In this document: one piece after another, positions 8,983 through 20,182 of the stretch | How positions within the stretch are numbered: the stretch's first letter is position 1 | How the letters are laid out: every line of letters begins with the position of its first letter | Assembly (NCBI GenBank): GCA_003427395.1 | Contig: BFEA01000445.1 | Span: forward strand, 716,901-741,914 | Length of the DNA stretch: 25,014 nucleotides | Source: Chara braunii | Taxonomy: Eukaryota > Streptophyta > Charophyceae > Charales > Characeae | Reading direction: 5' to 3' | Position numbers and translations under genes: made by a program | The notes under the pieces: generated by a model | What the model was told of the DNA's origin: nothing | What the model saw: only the letters and a program-made list of their open reading frames with translations | Database searches by the model: none

Positions 8983-11304
8983 ATGGAAGAGGAAACTGGA
9001 TTGGGGGAGGGGGGCATCGCTCAGATGGAAGAGTTCTCTTACGAAGAGAGAGCCAGAATATGGAATCTCTTCAACGACTGTTACCGTCAGATAATTCTTC
9101 CCTCCAGTCTCTGCACTGCCCAATTCACTAAGGTGATAAGGGAACCTGATCGTGTACGCCTGAAGATTGATCTTAGGATTTATGAGATTCAGGCCCAATG
9201 GTTAAGGGAACATGTCGTCATGGTTTTCTTCGGCCGGGCTGCAATTGATTTATCCTTGGATATCAAACGCCGGTCAATCTGTTCTTACGAGAACGGGTGG
9301 ATCGGCATACCCATACTGGGGGTCAAACCCAAGCGTGGATTTTTCAGAAATGAAGGCAAGAATTTGATATCCTACGTGGCAAGCATGAAAGAAGTTGCAG
9401 AATAGATGTTGCGAATGAAGTCAGATGAAATAATGTTAGATGGAAAGAAATACACAATGCACTTCAAGCCTTAAATATCTGAGTCGGAACTCAAAGAATG
9501 GAGAGAAAAACTAAAAATTGACTCTTTCAGAGTGAGGTTTCTTCACATCCCTTTAGCTACGCTACCAATGCTCAAAGACGCTCTCGAGCTTGCTTTTGGG
9601 AAAGTAATTAAAAAAAATCAAGTCTCGAAAAAGTCGGAGGAACCAAAACTAGTAAGTGTGAGGTTCGACCTTGAACCGGCGACCAAAGCCTTGTATACCA
9701 GGTACTTAACTGTTGATTTGCCTCACAACGGCGGCACAGTCGAGATCGAAGTAGCCTCCCCGGACACTCCCTGGTGCTCAGAGTGAAAAGGTTTTTTTCA
9801 CTCTGAATTTGACGATGAATGTCCTGCAAGGAATTAGAATTCGAACAGCCAGACAAAAAACCCGCAGTTTTGGAGAGTTCCCCCCCCCTTCCCTTTCCCT
9901 CCTCCCCCCCCCGCCCTCCCCCTCTCCCGCTGGTGCTGCAACAGGTGGCCATCACCCGACTCCAGGAAATCTGGGCAGGCCCCAGCAGCAACAACAACGA
10001 AGGGGATCAGGGAGCCAGAGTGGGCGGGGGAGAGGAGATCGGAACCAGGACTGTCACGCCTCTCAACAGGAAGACATGCGATAGAGTAGTGGGGGAAGCA
10101 GGTTAAGCCTTCGCTCCTCACCTCCCTCTGAGCACGTAGAACTGTATGAAAAACCTTGTGACCCAGATTTTGATCATCCGTCTGACAGATCCTTTTTACA
10201 GGAAGGACGTAGGAGCAGGGTGAGCGGTATATCGTTATCCGGTTCGGAAGCCTCTAATCTCTACATCAGACGACGACCAGAGGGAGTCAGGCACATGAAT
10301 CCACACGCCTTTCCCTCCAGATATGACAATGCGGTTTTCTCTGGTGGAAACAGCTCCCTCGTCCCATTTGATGAATGGCAACACGCAGAAACCTCGGAAG
10401 GTTAAGATGGCTCCAAATCGAGAGGCTGGAACAATGACCTTTCTCTCTGGAACCCTTATTCGGTGCTATAACAACCCCTGCAAATCACGGCGGGTTCAGA
10501 CACAGAAGTCGATCCCCTGTTTAATAGGCAGGTTGACACCAAAGACTTGCCAATTCCAGCTCCTGAGGACGAATCCAGTGACGACAAGCAACAGTTAGAC
10601 ACTTCATCGCAGAAGAGAGTTAGGACCAATGAAAATACCAAAGCAAAAGTGCCCACCAAGACGACCAACAGAGCTCTATTTATAAACGGCCAACCATGAC
10701 CAGATGAAGGGTTATCTGCAGAACACTCCCCACTGACGCAGCGAAAGGTTGAAGAAAAAAAATATCGCAGGTTGGCCAAGCCATCAGCCCTGTCTGAGGC
10801 TCAACCAATGAAGAGTCTCAACAGGAAGGACAAAGGCCAATTGGAGGAATACATGGTGCCCCTGATATGCATCTCCTCAGATCAGGGCCCCATGGTTCTA
10901 ACCTTCACCCAACCCGCTGGAACGTTGGCTTTACCAGTTACCAAGGTCGAGGGCCAACCCACTGAACTTACCATACTAGCGAACGTTAGGAAAAAAATAA
11001 TTGAAGTAATTGGACTGTTTTTGGACAAGTGCATATCCTGCCAGAACCCAGGATGGGGAGACACATGGTTGATTCCCCAACAGGCAAGAAACTTGGCTTA
11101 CACACAGTCTTGCTGCACGTGCACATTTCTGATCAACTGAGAGAAAACTTCCAAGAGTTATACCCTTATTGGGTAACTCTCTCGGAATTCACCGAACGAA
11201 ACTGTCAAACACTGTACTCCATTTGCTTGGTGAAAGACATTTCCGCTGAGGCAATCTCCGAGTGGATCGATAATACTGATCTGAAAAAAATCCTGCTCTC
11301 ATAA
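8983..11304 (+). pseudogene. LINE ORF1 remnant (DUF4283-like domain, possible Nudix-like C-terminus)
   Basis: In L1-type elements ORF1 encodes the nucleic-acid chaperone of the RNP. The segment 8983-9405 matches residues about 161-275 of the intact ORF1 at 17608-19314; for example, IYEIQAQWLREHVVMVFF aligns with IEEVQEQWLKDNVVVFFF, and EGKNLISY with EGRNVMSY. Stops follow, and the frame resumes at about 9478-9786, which matches residues about 300-400. The middle (9790-10770) is low-complexity, Pro/Gln-rich and frameshifted. The 10772-11140 and 11029-11304 frames together form a C-terminal region absent from the second copy. Within it, 10853-11020 reads like a Nudix fold (ALPVTKVEG, then about a dozen residues, then NVRKKIIEVIGLF). 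That reading is weak. The gene is broken by stops and several frameshifts. Confidence 0.75.
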
Positions 11305-11438
11305 CAGTTCGCAGCTCAGTTAAAGAGCCCCTGGGCTCTCACTGAACTCCATGCTTCGGCCAATGAGAAAACGAAACGCAGAAAGATCCCCGTAGACCAG
11401 GCTCGTCGTATCCAACAGCGCGGCGGTAAGACCAAACA

Positions 11439-14400
11439 ATGGTCTTGCCAAGCCTCATTAAAATCGCATGTTGGAATGTACGAGGACTATGTGACCGAGA
11501 TAAAAGAAGTAGCTTAGTCTCTTGGCTCCACGCGCAAAAAATTCACATTCTATGCATTCAAGAGACGAAATTGGACCAGACTAGAATCAACCAAGCCCAA
11601 GGTTGGTGGAACGACCCACAATTTTGGGCGGCAGTGGCAGGAACAAAATGAGGTACCGGAATGTTTTTCAAAAGAGCCTTGACGTAGATATTTTAGACAG
11701 TTACACAGACCCTTAGGGCAGATTTGTATAGGTAAAATTTACAGTGGCAGAGGAAGATTGGGCAAGTATGTCAATATATGCTGCTATGGAGTACCGTGAA
11801 CGAGTTAATTTTTTTGAAAGACTTTCATCCTTTATGCTTGACAAAAAAAACTTACTATTGGCAGCAGATTGAAACATAGTTAGGTTGTCAGGCCTGGACT
11901 CCCCAGTTGCAACAAATATCAGACAAAACACCACTTTACTCAACGAATTCATGACCAACCACGAGTTTACAAATATTTATCGCCTCATGAATCCTGATTC
12001 TCAGGGATACACATGGTTGGGGCCGCAACCAGACCCTCACGAAGCAGGTCCCAGACGAAGACTTGATTTTTTTCTGGCTAGAGGCGTATTATCCGAAAGA
12101 AGCATTCATGTAGAAGTGCAGGTGGCTACCCTGTTGGATCATTACCCAGTGATTGGGGAATATATCGTCACACAACAGGTAGAAATACAATGAGGATCAT
12201 TCAAACTAAACGTCTTCCACCTACAAGATCCGGAAATCATTGATTGGATAAATAAACACATGCAAAGGTGGCAAACAACCAAAGATTTGTTCGAAGAGGA
12301 AAAACAATGGGCAGATGCAGATTCAAGAATGATTTAATCCTCGTTCGACGACTTCTCTCAAATTAAAGCCGGCAACCGTAATTTCAAGGAACAAGACATT
12401 AAGAAAAGGATCACTAAAGCGGATTCACACTTAGGCAAAGATGCATACGCAGGCTGTTACTGATCAAAGGTAAGAAAAACTCTCCTTTAAGAGCTTGAAA
12501 GACTCTACGACAAGAACAATGGATGGAATGACTCGAGATTAAAGGAATTATAGGTTTCGATCGCATGACTAAAATGACTTTTAGGTCACTCATGTTAAGG
12601 AGCACCAAACCATTAATTTGTGAATTATCCCACCCCTTCTCTTTAGATGATCCAATAACAACAACCACAGTCGATTCGTGTTCCAATGCAGTAGACTATT
12701 TTAAAGACATCCTCATCACCGGAAGACCAGATGACTCCTTTGACTCTGACTTGTCCACACATTCTGACTTCTGGCACCGCTCGAAGATTACTCTGACATC
12801 ACAAGCCAGGTTGGACCTAGACAGACCCTTGACATTAGAGGAACTTAGACATGCGGCAGACCAATTGGCCACGGGGAAATGCCCCGGTTTGGATGGCCTC
12901 CTAGTGGAATTGTCCATAGCCACTTGGGAGAACACAGGTCTTTTTTTCCTACAAGCCTATAACAACATTCTCAATGGCAAAAAAATACCAACTAGATGGG
13001 TCAAAAGAGTGATAACCCTGCTCTACAAGAAGGGAGACAAACGAGATATACGCAACTGGAGACCCATTTCTTTACTCAATATAGCATACAAAATTCAGGC
13101 AAAAGCCCTAACCCTGAGATTAGCCAGGTACCAACCTAAGTTAACGGGAAGTGAACAAGGGGGTTTGTTCAAGAGAGATCAACATGTGAAAACATACTAA
13201 CAACTGTCCAAACACTTGAAATCATTATCAAGGAAAAGAGAGAAGTTGCGGTAATGCTACTGGACATGGAAAAAGCATACGACAAATTCGGATGAGCATT
13301 TGTTTCTAGTACATTGAAGCATATGAACTTTGGAAACTCCTTTTGCACATGGGTCCGGACAATGTACTCAGAAGCAACAGCCGTAGTGAACGTGAATGGT
13401 AGACTGTCAAACGAATTCCCACTGACCCGCTCACTAAGACAGGGTTGCCCCTTGGCCCCCCTGTTATTTGTGCTACAACTAGAGACACTACTCAATAACA
13501 TTAGGTACAATGACGCAATCATTGGACTCCGATTATCTTCCACCATCCATTTGAAATGCAGGCGATCGCAGATGATCTAACACTAACATGCTCAAACAAA
13601 CGAGATTCTTTGGAAGAATTACACAAGGTCATTGATACCTATTGCCTCCTATCGGAAGCCTCAATAAACTGGAATAAATCGGTCTTTCTACTCCCCCTGC
13701 CTTTCATATTGGACTCAAACTGGGGCATGCAGCAAGTTCCAGTCCAAAACTCAACACGTTTGCTGGGCATCCAAGTATCCCTCTCCGATGCCTCATCATC
13801 TCAAGGCTTGTTGTTGGTCTCTAAAGTGGTATCCCGAATCACAAATTGGGAAAAAAAATTATGTCTTTCTTTATTGGGCGGAGCTCTAGTCTTATCATCA
13901 GCAACCTCCTTTATCTTATGGTTCCGGTGTACCATACATTTGCTGGGAACAAGGCATACAAGTCAATACGCAGAGCCGTAGCCAGGTACCTATGGAAACC
14001 CAAAGCAGAGGAAGATCAAAGGTTTATGTCAAAAGTTGCATGGGAACTGATTACTGCTAGAATAGACCAGGGAGGACTGAGTATTTTGGATCCCAAAGCA
14101 CATAATATAGCACTTCTTGTCAAATGACCCGTTAAAGGAATGATGGAAACACAAGACGAAACATGGAAACTACTCGCGGAATACATTTTGGCTGATGAAT
14201 GGGATCTCTATATCCCATCGGATGTCTGGCGATGCTTAGAACTTCCTTCCTATGCCCGAAAATAACCCAAAAGCAAATTGTGGAGAAGTCTCATGCACAC
14301 ATGGAGCAAAGTTCAACCCACTGATAGAGACCCTCCTACCACAAAATCTGAAGTACTCATCCGACCGCTTTTTGATAATCCCCTCAGACTTCAAGACGAC

Positions 14401-15665
14401 CACACCCCTTTTCCAGGAAGGGACGTCTCAGGCAGCTTTGATAAAGAATGGATAGCCAAAGGCGTTATTCAGATTAGGGATATCAGGGACATAGATAACA
14501 TGGACTGGATCTCGACAGACAGCCTCAAACTGAAGTTACCAAGGCTCCACAATGTAACCAGTGACCTAGGAAAGTTAACATCAGCAATCTCCACGGTGTG
14601 GGTAAGTGCTCTCAAAAGACCACCATTACAGACTTGCAACACTTGGTACATCAGACAAAATGAACAAGACTGTGTCTGGAGAACGGTCGGTCCAAAATTG
14701 GCCACCGGAACAAGAGTCCAAAAGTGGGCCCATACCCCGGGTCCCACGCAGAATCAGGAACCGCAGTTTGACCATGAGACAAACATCCAAGCAGACCAAG
14801 ACTGGACAGACTTAACGGAGGTAAGAGTACTCTCCAAATTTGATAAATCAGGTAAGGAACATTGCACAATGGGTAGTGAGGCACTCTCTTACCCAGTGGA
14901 ACCCTTCTTGCAAGGTTGAAAAGACAGCACAGGAAGAGGCTCTTTCGGGTCTCTGGTGGAGTACAAACCATGCACAGGAGTATCTATTCAAAGAGAGCAA
15001 ACACAAAGAAAGCCGACAATGGTTGCAGTTGAGCGCTGGCAGGCCAAGTCCCCGCAGCTCGTCTCAGAGGAGAACTTTCTGAGATACTGGAAACACCTCA
15101 AGAAGATGCCCGAGCAAAAGGTTGCCAGTTTACTTTGGTTACAAACTCTGGATGTCATAATATTATACCTTCAGCAGAATGGCTCATCTCCAGGAAAATG
15201 GACGTTCCCTGAGCATGCCTCAGATGTAGGTGGGTTTGGGAATCAACCACTCATATGTGGGTCGACTGCCCCTTTTCTCTCAGAATATGGTAATGGTGGA
15301 GAAAGCATTGGAAAGAATTCTCATCCGATGCGTTTCCATGGTCAGACAAATGGATTCAAACAGGAATGAGTCCACACATAAAGAACTGTGCCTCAGGGTG
15401 GGGCTATGCGGTCCAGACATGCCGAGGAATAATCATGAGTGTCATTTGGCAATCACGGAACAATGCACTATTCAACGGAGAACTTCAAGGTAAAGGTCAT
15501 TTACAAGCTTTGATTCGGAAACGTATGAGATATACAATTCTTGTGGACAGGAAACGGAAAGGACGTATTTGGTTCTTAAAGACATGGGCGATTAATAATC
15601 AGCTGGTTACTCTGGACGAGGCACACAGGGCAATTTTGGGGCCCTGGTTGTGTAGGAAAATGTAA
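11439..15665 (+). pseudogene. LINE ORF2 remnant: AP-endonuclease and reverse transcriptase
   Basis: ORF2 normally nicks target DNA and primes cDNA synthesis. The endonuclease spans 11439-12193, with IACWNVRGL, IQETKLD, an AAD-stop-N (normally a DWN/DFN-type motif), RRLDFFLARG and LDHYPV. The reverse transcriptase begins near 12840 with KCPGLDGLLVE, then LYKKGDKRDIRNWRPISLLN. After a frame change near 13165 come LLDMEKAYDKF, RQGCPLAPLLF and, after another near 13556, the catalytic ADD in AIADDLTL. The 13846-14127 frame carries the typical post-RT region. The 14278-15665 frames carry the C-terminal domain (KVASLLWLQTLD, then VIWQSRNNALFNGE). At least four TGA stops sit where Trp is expected (11870, 12191, 13293, 14125), and there are TAA/TAG stops and frameshifts. 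It is non-functional. The start was chosen at the first Met before the endonuclease motif. Confidence 0.88.
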
Positions 15666-16115
15666 AATGAGCAGGATTAGACTATAAAGCATGATTAACT
15701 AGCATTCAGAGACTTCTATTTTCCTTTCTTTTCATGTGTTTTCCCCATCCTACAGTTGGTCTTGAGAGGCTAGAATTCCACTCAGACCAGAGAGCCACAG
15801 GGCTGAGTGGTCTCAACAGACTAGCATTGATTTAGGTAAGGTGGGGAGATAGATGGCTGAGAAAGTTATATAGCAAATAGGTGTTGTTCGTGCTCTCCCT
15901 TTCTGCTTGATCAGATAGATCCACATATGAGAAACCGGATAATGCCTCCGGTACGGGTGACTGGTTTTTCCGGGTAGACTGTGGGGACCCCGGCCCCAAA
16001 GCGCGAATTATAAGGGACGCTGGGCCCACTTCCCATCTTGTGTTGCCGGTTCCCAGCTTGTGTTGCTCCCCACGAATAGATTGGAGCCATGGATTAAAAA
16101 AAAAAAAAAAAAAAA

Positions 16116-16124
16116 GACAATGAG
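16116..16124. repeat. Candidate right target-site duplication of the LINE
   Basis: GACAATGAG directly follows the A20 tail and matches 8201-8209 exactly. Confidence 0.55.
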
Positions 16125-17358
16125 GGCCCCAGCGGGACTCGTCTTCATTTCGCAAATACAATGATTTCTTCCAAAAAAAAAAAAAAAAAAAAAGTTCGGT
16201 TTTGGGCGCTAGAAACCGATAGGGCCTTTTGGTGAAAGGCGCTCCTTCGGGGGAGGGGGACCTGCGTAGCGGCGGCGCAAAAGCGCACTATGCGACGCAG
16301 TGTTTGTGCTAGTTGAGATAGGGTTAGAAAATAGGACTCGGCCGCCATAGCCCGACGCGCAAAGCACGGGCGAGACGCTTTCCTCTCACGACGACTGTGC
16401 ATTACTTGCACGATGCACGTTGGACGTTACTGAGTGAGTTCGTTCCCCTTGCGGAGGATAGTTGGTGGGTGAGGGAATGTGTCTAAAGTAAAGTATAGAA
16501 TACATCGAACATGCCGACTTGAAGAGCGCGTGGCACTTCGCCCCCTTCCCAAGGAAGATCCAGCCCTAAGGCGGAAACGCTGATCCTTTTTGGAGTGCTT
16601 TCCTTTTTGGGCTTCTGCAGCCATACCTTTTGTTTGAGGAAGAAGTGAAGAATTTATTCGAACAGGACGAGTACAGTGAATCAGGGCGGTGGAGTGAATG
16701 TGTACGTGAAAAGCGACGAAATGAAAACTGGAGTTGCAGGTATATTCTCTCCCCGTTCACAAATTGTTTCATGTTCAGTACATCACCAATGCCCTGAATA
16801 CTAACTAATATCTCTTCTGCATACATAGAGATCGGATAGCCACAGGCGTGAGCCTTTGCTGAAGGACGGGGTCTAGATACGTTTTCAGACATCAGTTGAA
16901 GTCTTGGATTATTCGAGAAGCTCAGCGCGGTCCAGTATGCAACAAGCAGCATCCTCGAAATACGGAAGTAGGTTTCTAACCTAGACGGTTTTAGGGCTAT
17001 AAACGGGGAGAGGATATAAGTATTGTATCGAGAAAGTATACGGGATAGGGCTGCCGTAGTCTGGCATAGCATGGGGGTCCCATCACGGAGTCATCGGTGA
17101 AACTCGTAATTGTAGTGCATGGTGGGAACATACATTACGGCCAGTTGTGAAGTGGGGCAGTTTGAACAAGGATCTATACAAAAAAAAAAAAAAAAAAAAA
17201 AAGCACCAGAGTGCATTCTGATCGATCACGGACGCGCTGGCGGAAGTCAGGGGCAGCGTTTGGGCGGCCTGCACCAAAACTCGAAGTTCAGCCAGCCCTG
17301 TGCACTTTTGTGTGAAGATCTTTTTTTTGGATAAGAGGTCATCCCGGAGGGAGAGCAT
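16125..17358. other. Non-coding stretch with A-runs and one unassigned minus-strand frame
   Basis: A-runs lie at about 16174-16193 and 17181-17203, possible tails of short retroposons. A structured GC-rich hairpin lies at 16262-16300 (CTGCGT/ACGCAG, with inner GCGC-AAAA-GCGC). A 168-codon frame on the minus strand (16566-17072) has no recognisable domain, and its length is compatible with chance. Confidence 0.4.
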
Positions 17359-17390
17359 ATGCATAAAGCCTGGAAACAGGCTTTATACAT
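17359..17390 (+). other. GAAA-capped long hairpin
   Basis: ATAAAGCCTG (17363-17372), a GAAA loop (17373-17376) and CAGGCTTTAT (17377-17386) form a perfect 10-bp stem. ATG/CAT adds three more pairs beyond one C/A mismatch. The GNRA-type loop is typical of stable RNA hairpins. It lies about 220 bp upstream of the intact LINE ORF1 and could belong to that element's 5' UTR. A role is inferred only from position and shape. Confidence 0.55.
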
Positions 17391-17607
17391 GGCAGGTGGG
17401 ATGTTTGATGCCTAGGCACTTCATAGATGCTGCTTGTAAGTCCAGGACAGCAAACCAATAAACCTTTATACCTACTCAATCTTGAACAACGCTGGCAAGA
17501 TCTCGGAAACTCTGGACGACCTTCAAGTCTATCTGGTTTTATGCTGACGTGTCATTAGTCTACAACAAGGCTACGCATTATAACGAACAAACCTACTCTG
17601 AACAAAG
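17391..17607 (+). other. Probable 5' leader of the intact LINE ORF1
   Basis: Non-coding sequence between the hairpin and the ORF1 start. An in-frame TGA at 17599-17601 fixes the ATG at 17608 as the first usable start. CCAATAAAC here (about 17454-17462) also occurs in the 5' region of the degenerate LINE (about 8300), a weak hint of shared leader sequence. Confidence 0.35.
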
Positions 17608-19314
17608 ATGGGGACTGAAGCTAACCNGTTCGATGGGATGGTGCTAAACGGGAATCCTGGGACTGTTGCCTCTAGTGGTGGAAGTGACGGTACGAGCGGT
17701 TTTGGGGTCAAGGATTGGCGTGCTTTTACACCGTTTTGGAGAAAGTCACAGAATGAAGCGGAAAAAAACTCATCAAGCGACAAACAAGGAATGAACGATA
17801 AAGGCAAATCGAGTGAGGAGAACAGGTTTGCATTTACTTTCGGCAACAAAAAGCAGCACATGGGCGTAGGATCAGTCATGCAAACGGAGGGGAGAGAGGA
17901 AACCAGGCTTAGCTCACAAGACGCCCGTTTTGATCTGGAAAGAAGAGAGCCAAGACCCCCCACTAAAGATCACAAAAGCAATCAATACCCGAGAACCCTT
18001 TGGTGGCCGGCCGAGGAGGAGTCTCATGAGGAAGAAGAGGAGGTAGGTGAGGGGGTAGAAAAGGCAGGTCCGGAACCACCAGCAGACTTAGAGGAAGTCA
18101 GACAACTTTTCGAAAAATGCTATGACAGAATAGTCATTCCGGACACATCCAAACTGGCCAGTTTTGAGATGGTTGGGAAAACGGTAAGGATGAAACTGAA
18201 TCCAAAGATCGAGGAAGTTCAAGAACAGTGGCTCAAAGATAACGTAGTAGTGTTTTTTTTCCAAGGTTCGTTCCGGTCTGTCCCTGCTGAAAGGAAGGAA
18301 GAACGTATAAGAATCCTCGAAGACACTCTCCTCCCTGCCACGATGCACCACAAGGAAAGAGGCCGGGTTCATCTGGAAGGGCGGAATGTTATGTCCTATA
18401 TGCCGAGAGACAGACAGACAGTAGAATACCTACTGAAAATCGGTGCACACAAATTGAAGGTAGGGGGCCAGATGTACAAGATGTCATTTAAAAAATGGAT
18501 GTCGCAGAAAGAGATGGAGGAATCCCGCCTAGAAGATGCAGTCAGTAAGATCTGGATGATGGCATTGAAAGTGCCAGTGAAAGTTGTACCGTGGGTCAGA
18601 TTTGGGATTGCCTTTGCCGTCGGAAAAATTTGTAAACAATACCCACCTGAGAAATACGAGGATGCTCCCAAATTGAACAACTTGAAGTTTGATATTCCCA
18701 GGGATCGCTGGCACCAGGTCCCTGAAAATCTGGCCTGGCCACAGCTGGATGGATCTACCATTGACATTAGGGTGGTCACACCGTACACGGGTTACCGTCA
18801 CTTTTGTAAAGATTACACAGGCCACGCTCCCGCTACATACCCCCTCAACATCCAAGTAAACACCATCGAGCAAAACAAAATGCAGGGTGGTGGGCAAAAA
18901 ACAGGGAAAGATGGGGCTCAGGGCAGCCAAGGACCGTCCTCTCTCACCTTGGTACATGACAACCGTGGACTGCATGCGGGGGCGTTGAGACAACAACAAC
19001 CACAGAAGAACCCTGATGCTTTCAAAATCCCTCAGCAAGTCATTCTGAGTGCTAGTCTGATCCCGAGCTCCTTCAACGTGGGTGCATCAGATCCAAAACT
19101 GTGCATGCACGATCATTTAGCAGGGAAATCACGGAGCTCAAACTGGAGGCAGGTAATCCAAAATAAAGGCCAGAGAACCATTGAAGCCAACAATGTTTCA
19201 GATAAAGCAAGCAAGCAGCCCAACCCCAATGAAGTGCCAAAAGGAGAAGAAAGGAAGGGAGACTCTGAAAGAATAGTGTCGGTGCGAATACCCTTACAAG
19301 GGTATCCGCCCTAG
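17608..19314 (+). CDS. Intact LINE ORF1-type protein (568 aa), no ORF2 downstream
   Basis: One uninterrupted frame from ATG at 17608 to TAG at 19312-19314. An in-frame TGA three codons upstream fixes the start. An N at 17627 leaves residue 7 undefined. Residues 1-135 are polar, Ser/Gly-rich and probably disordered. An acidic stretch spans about 136-152. The conserved domain at about 161-405 aligns with the degenerate LINE's ORF1. Its KIWMMALKVPVKVVPWVRFGI... part (315-345) recalls the plant LINE ORF1 domain DUF4283 (RRM-like), which is an assignment by resemblance only. No CCHC zinc knuckle is seen. The basic, Gln/Asn-rich tail ends at 568. By family knowledge it would bind nucleic acid in a retrotransposition RNP. 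Oddly, no endonuclease or RT follows in the next 5.7 kb, yet the frame is undamaged. It may be a 3'-truncated element, a non-autonomous derivative or a co-opted gene. Confidence 0.8.
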   Translation: MGTEANXFDGMVLNGNPGTVASSGGSDGTSGFGVKDWRAFTPFWRKSQNEAEKNSSSDKQGMNDKGKSSEENRFAFTFGNKKQHMGVGSVMQTEGREETRLSSQDARFDLERREPRPPTKDHKSNQYPRTLWWPAEEESHEEEEEVGEGVEKAGPEPPADLEEVRQLFEKCYDRIVIPDTSKLASFEMVGKTVRMKLNPKIEEVQEQWLKDNVVVFFFQGSFRSVPAERKEERIRILEDTLLPATMHHKERGRVHLEGRNVMSYMPRDRQTVEYLLKIGAHKLKVGGQMYKMSFKKWMSQKEMEESRLEDAVSKIWMMALKVPVKVVPWVRFGIAFAVGKICKQYPPEKYEDAPKLNNLKFDIPRDRWHQVPENLAWPQLDGSTIDIRVVTPYTGYRHFCKDYTGHAPATYPLNIQVNTIEQNKMQGGGQKTGKDGAQGSQGPSSLTLVHDNRGLHAGALRQQQPQKNPDAFKIPQQVILSASLIPSSFNVGASDPKLCMHDHLAGKSRSSNWRQVIQNKGQRTIEANNVSDKASKQPNPNEVPKGEERKGDSERIVSVRIPLQGYPP

Positions 19315-20182
19315 TTTTTGCAAATAACAGAAAATAGTTTGGTCTAGAGTCTAAGTATACCGCGCTAAGCGAGGCTGCGTCAGTAATTAATTTGACAGGG
19401 TGGTTGACCGCAATAGCGAGTGCGTGGGCGCGCAGGTTTAAGGCGTGCGTGATTCTTTTCTGTTATTTTATCATAAAGCCGACAACGGACATCGGTCGTT
19501 GGTTAATAATATTATTTATATTTATTTTTATTTTTGATCAAGCAGGGTTTTGAGATATTTTCTGTTGATTGGTATGTTTGACCGAGGCGAGCGCGTGTGC
19601 GAGGGCGACGACATCGACAGTGATGGATACGACCAAATAGGGATAGCCGCGGCATGGCCGATGGGCCGGCGCGAGTTTTTTTTCTTTTTTTTTCGGTGGC
19701 CATGCCTAGAGGCGCGGGTCGAGAAGCGGCCCAAGGCGGTTCCTTGGCCCTAAGAGTCAGGGACTACCTCTTTATTAGGAGGTATGTGCCTGTTGGTGCC
19801 AGGCTTGGGCTTAGCCCTATAGGTTACGACATTGGACTGACACTGCGACGGTACGGGGATCGAGGCCGACGGACATCAGCGCGGGAGCAGCAGAGTGACG
19901 CGGAGGAAGCCGAGGGGTCGAGGGCCCGGTAGGGCTATCCCCCTCTGTTTGGCTCGCTGTCCCCAGGTAAATACTAGGTTTATTTTTATCTTATTTTTCC
20001 CTTGTCGGTTTCTCTTTATCGCATCCCGTTCAGGGACGTGAGACGGCGGCAGGGTCGCGTGGAGTAAGTTGTATTTGCGGGGTGCCTGAAGTGCAATTGC
20101 AAACTGGTTTTGAAACTACGTTGGAGCCGCGCCCGACGTTGTTTTACTTAAAGCACGGTGTCGTGGGTGTAGCAGGCACCCA
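19315..20182. other. Non-coding stretch
   Basis: No ORF2-like sequence follows the ORF1 stop. An AT-rich patch lies at about 19505-19535, and a T-run interrupted by C at about 19675-19695. No gene is recognised. Confidence 0.45.

Larger units (their letters stand above)
8210..16115 (+). mobile_element. Degenerate full-length L1-like LINE retrotransposon
   Basis: The order of parts is 5' region (8210-8982, with a TATAAAA at 8605-8611), ORF1 remnant (8983-11304), ORF2 remnant (11439-15665: endonuclease, reverse transcriptase, C-terminal domain), 3' region (15666-16095) and A20 tail (16096-16115). It is flanked by GACAATGAG duplications. Both ORFs carry several stops and frameshifts, so the copy is dead. 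The boundaries rest on the duplication and tail and are inferred. ORF positions rest on visible motifs. Confidence 0.75.

Noticed and set aside
11439-15665. TGA read as tryptophan (alternative genetic code)
   Set aside because: The esterase gene ends in TGA and uses TGG for Trp. The LINE also has TAA/TAG stops and frameshifts, so decay explains the TGA codons.
16566-17072. 168-codon minus-strand frame as a gene
   Set aside because: There is no recognisable motif, no supporting neighbours, and the length is within what chance gives in 25 kb.
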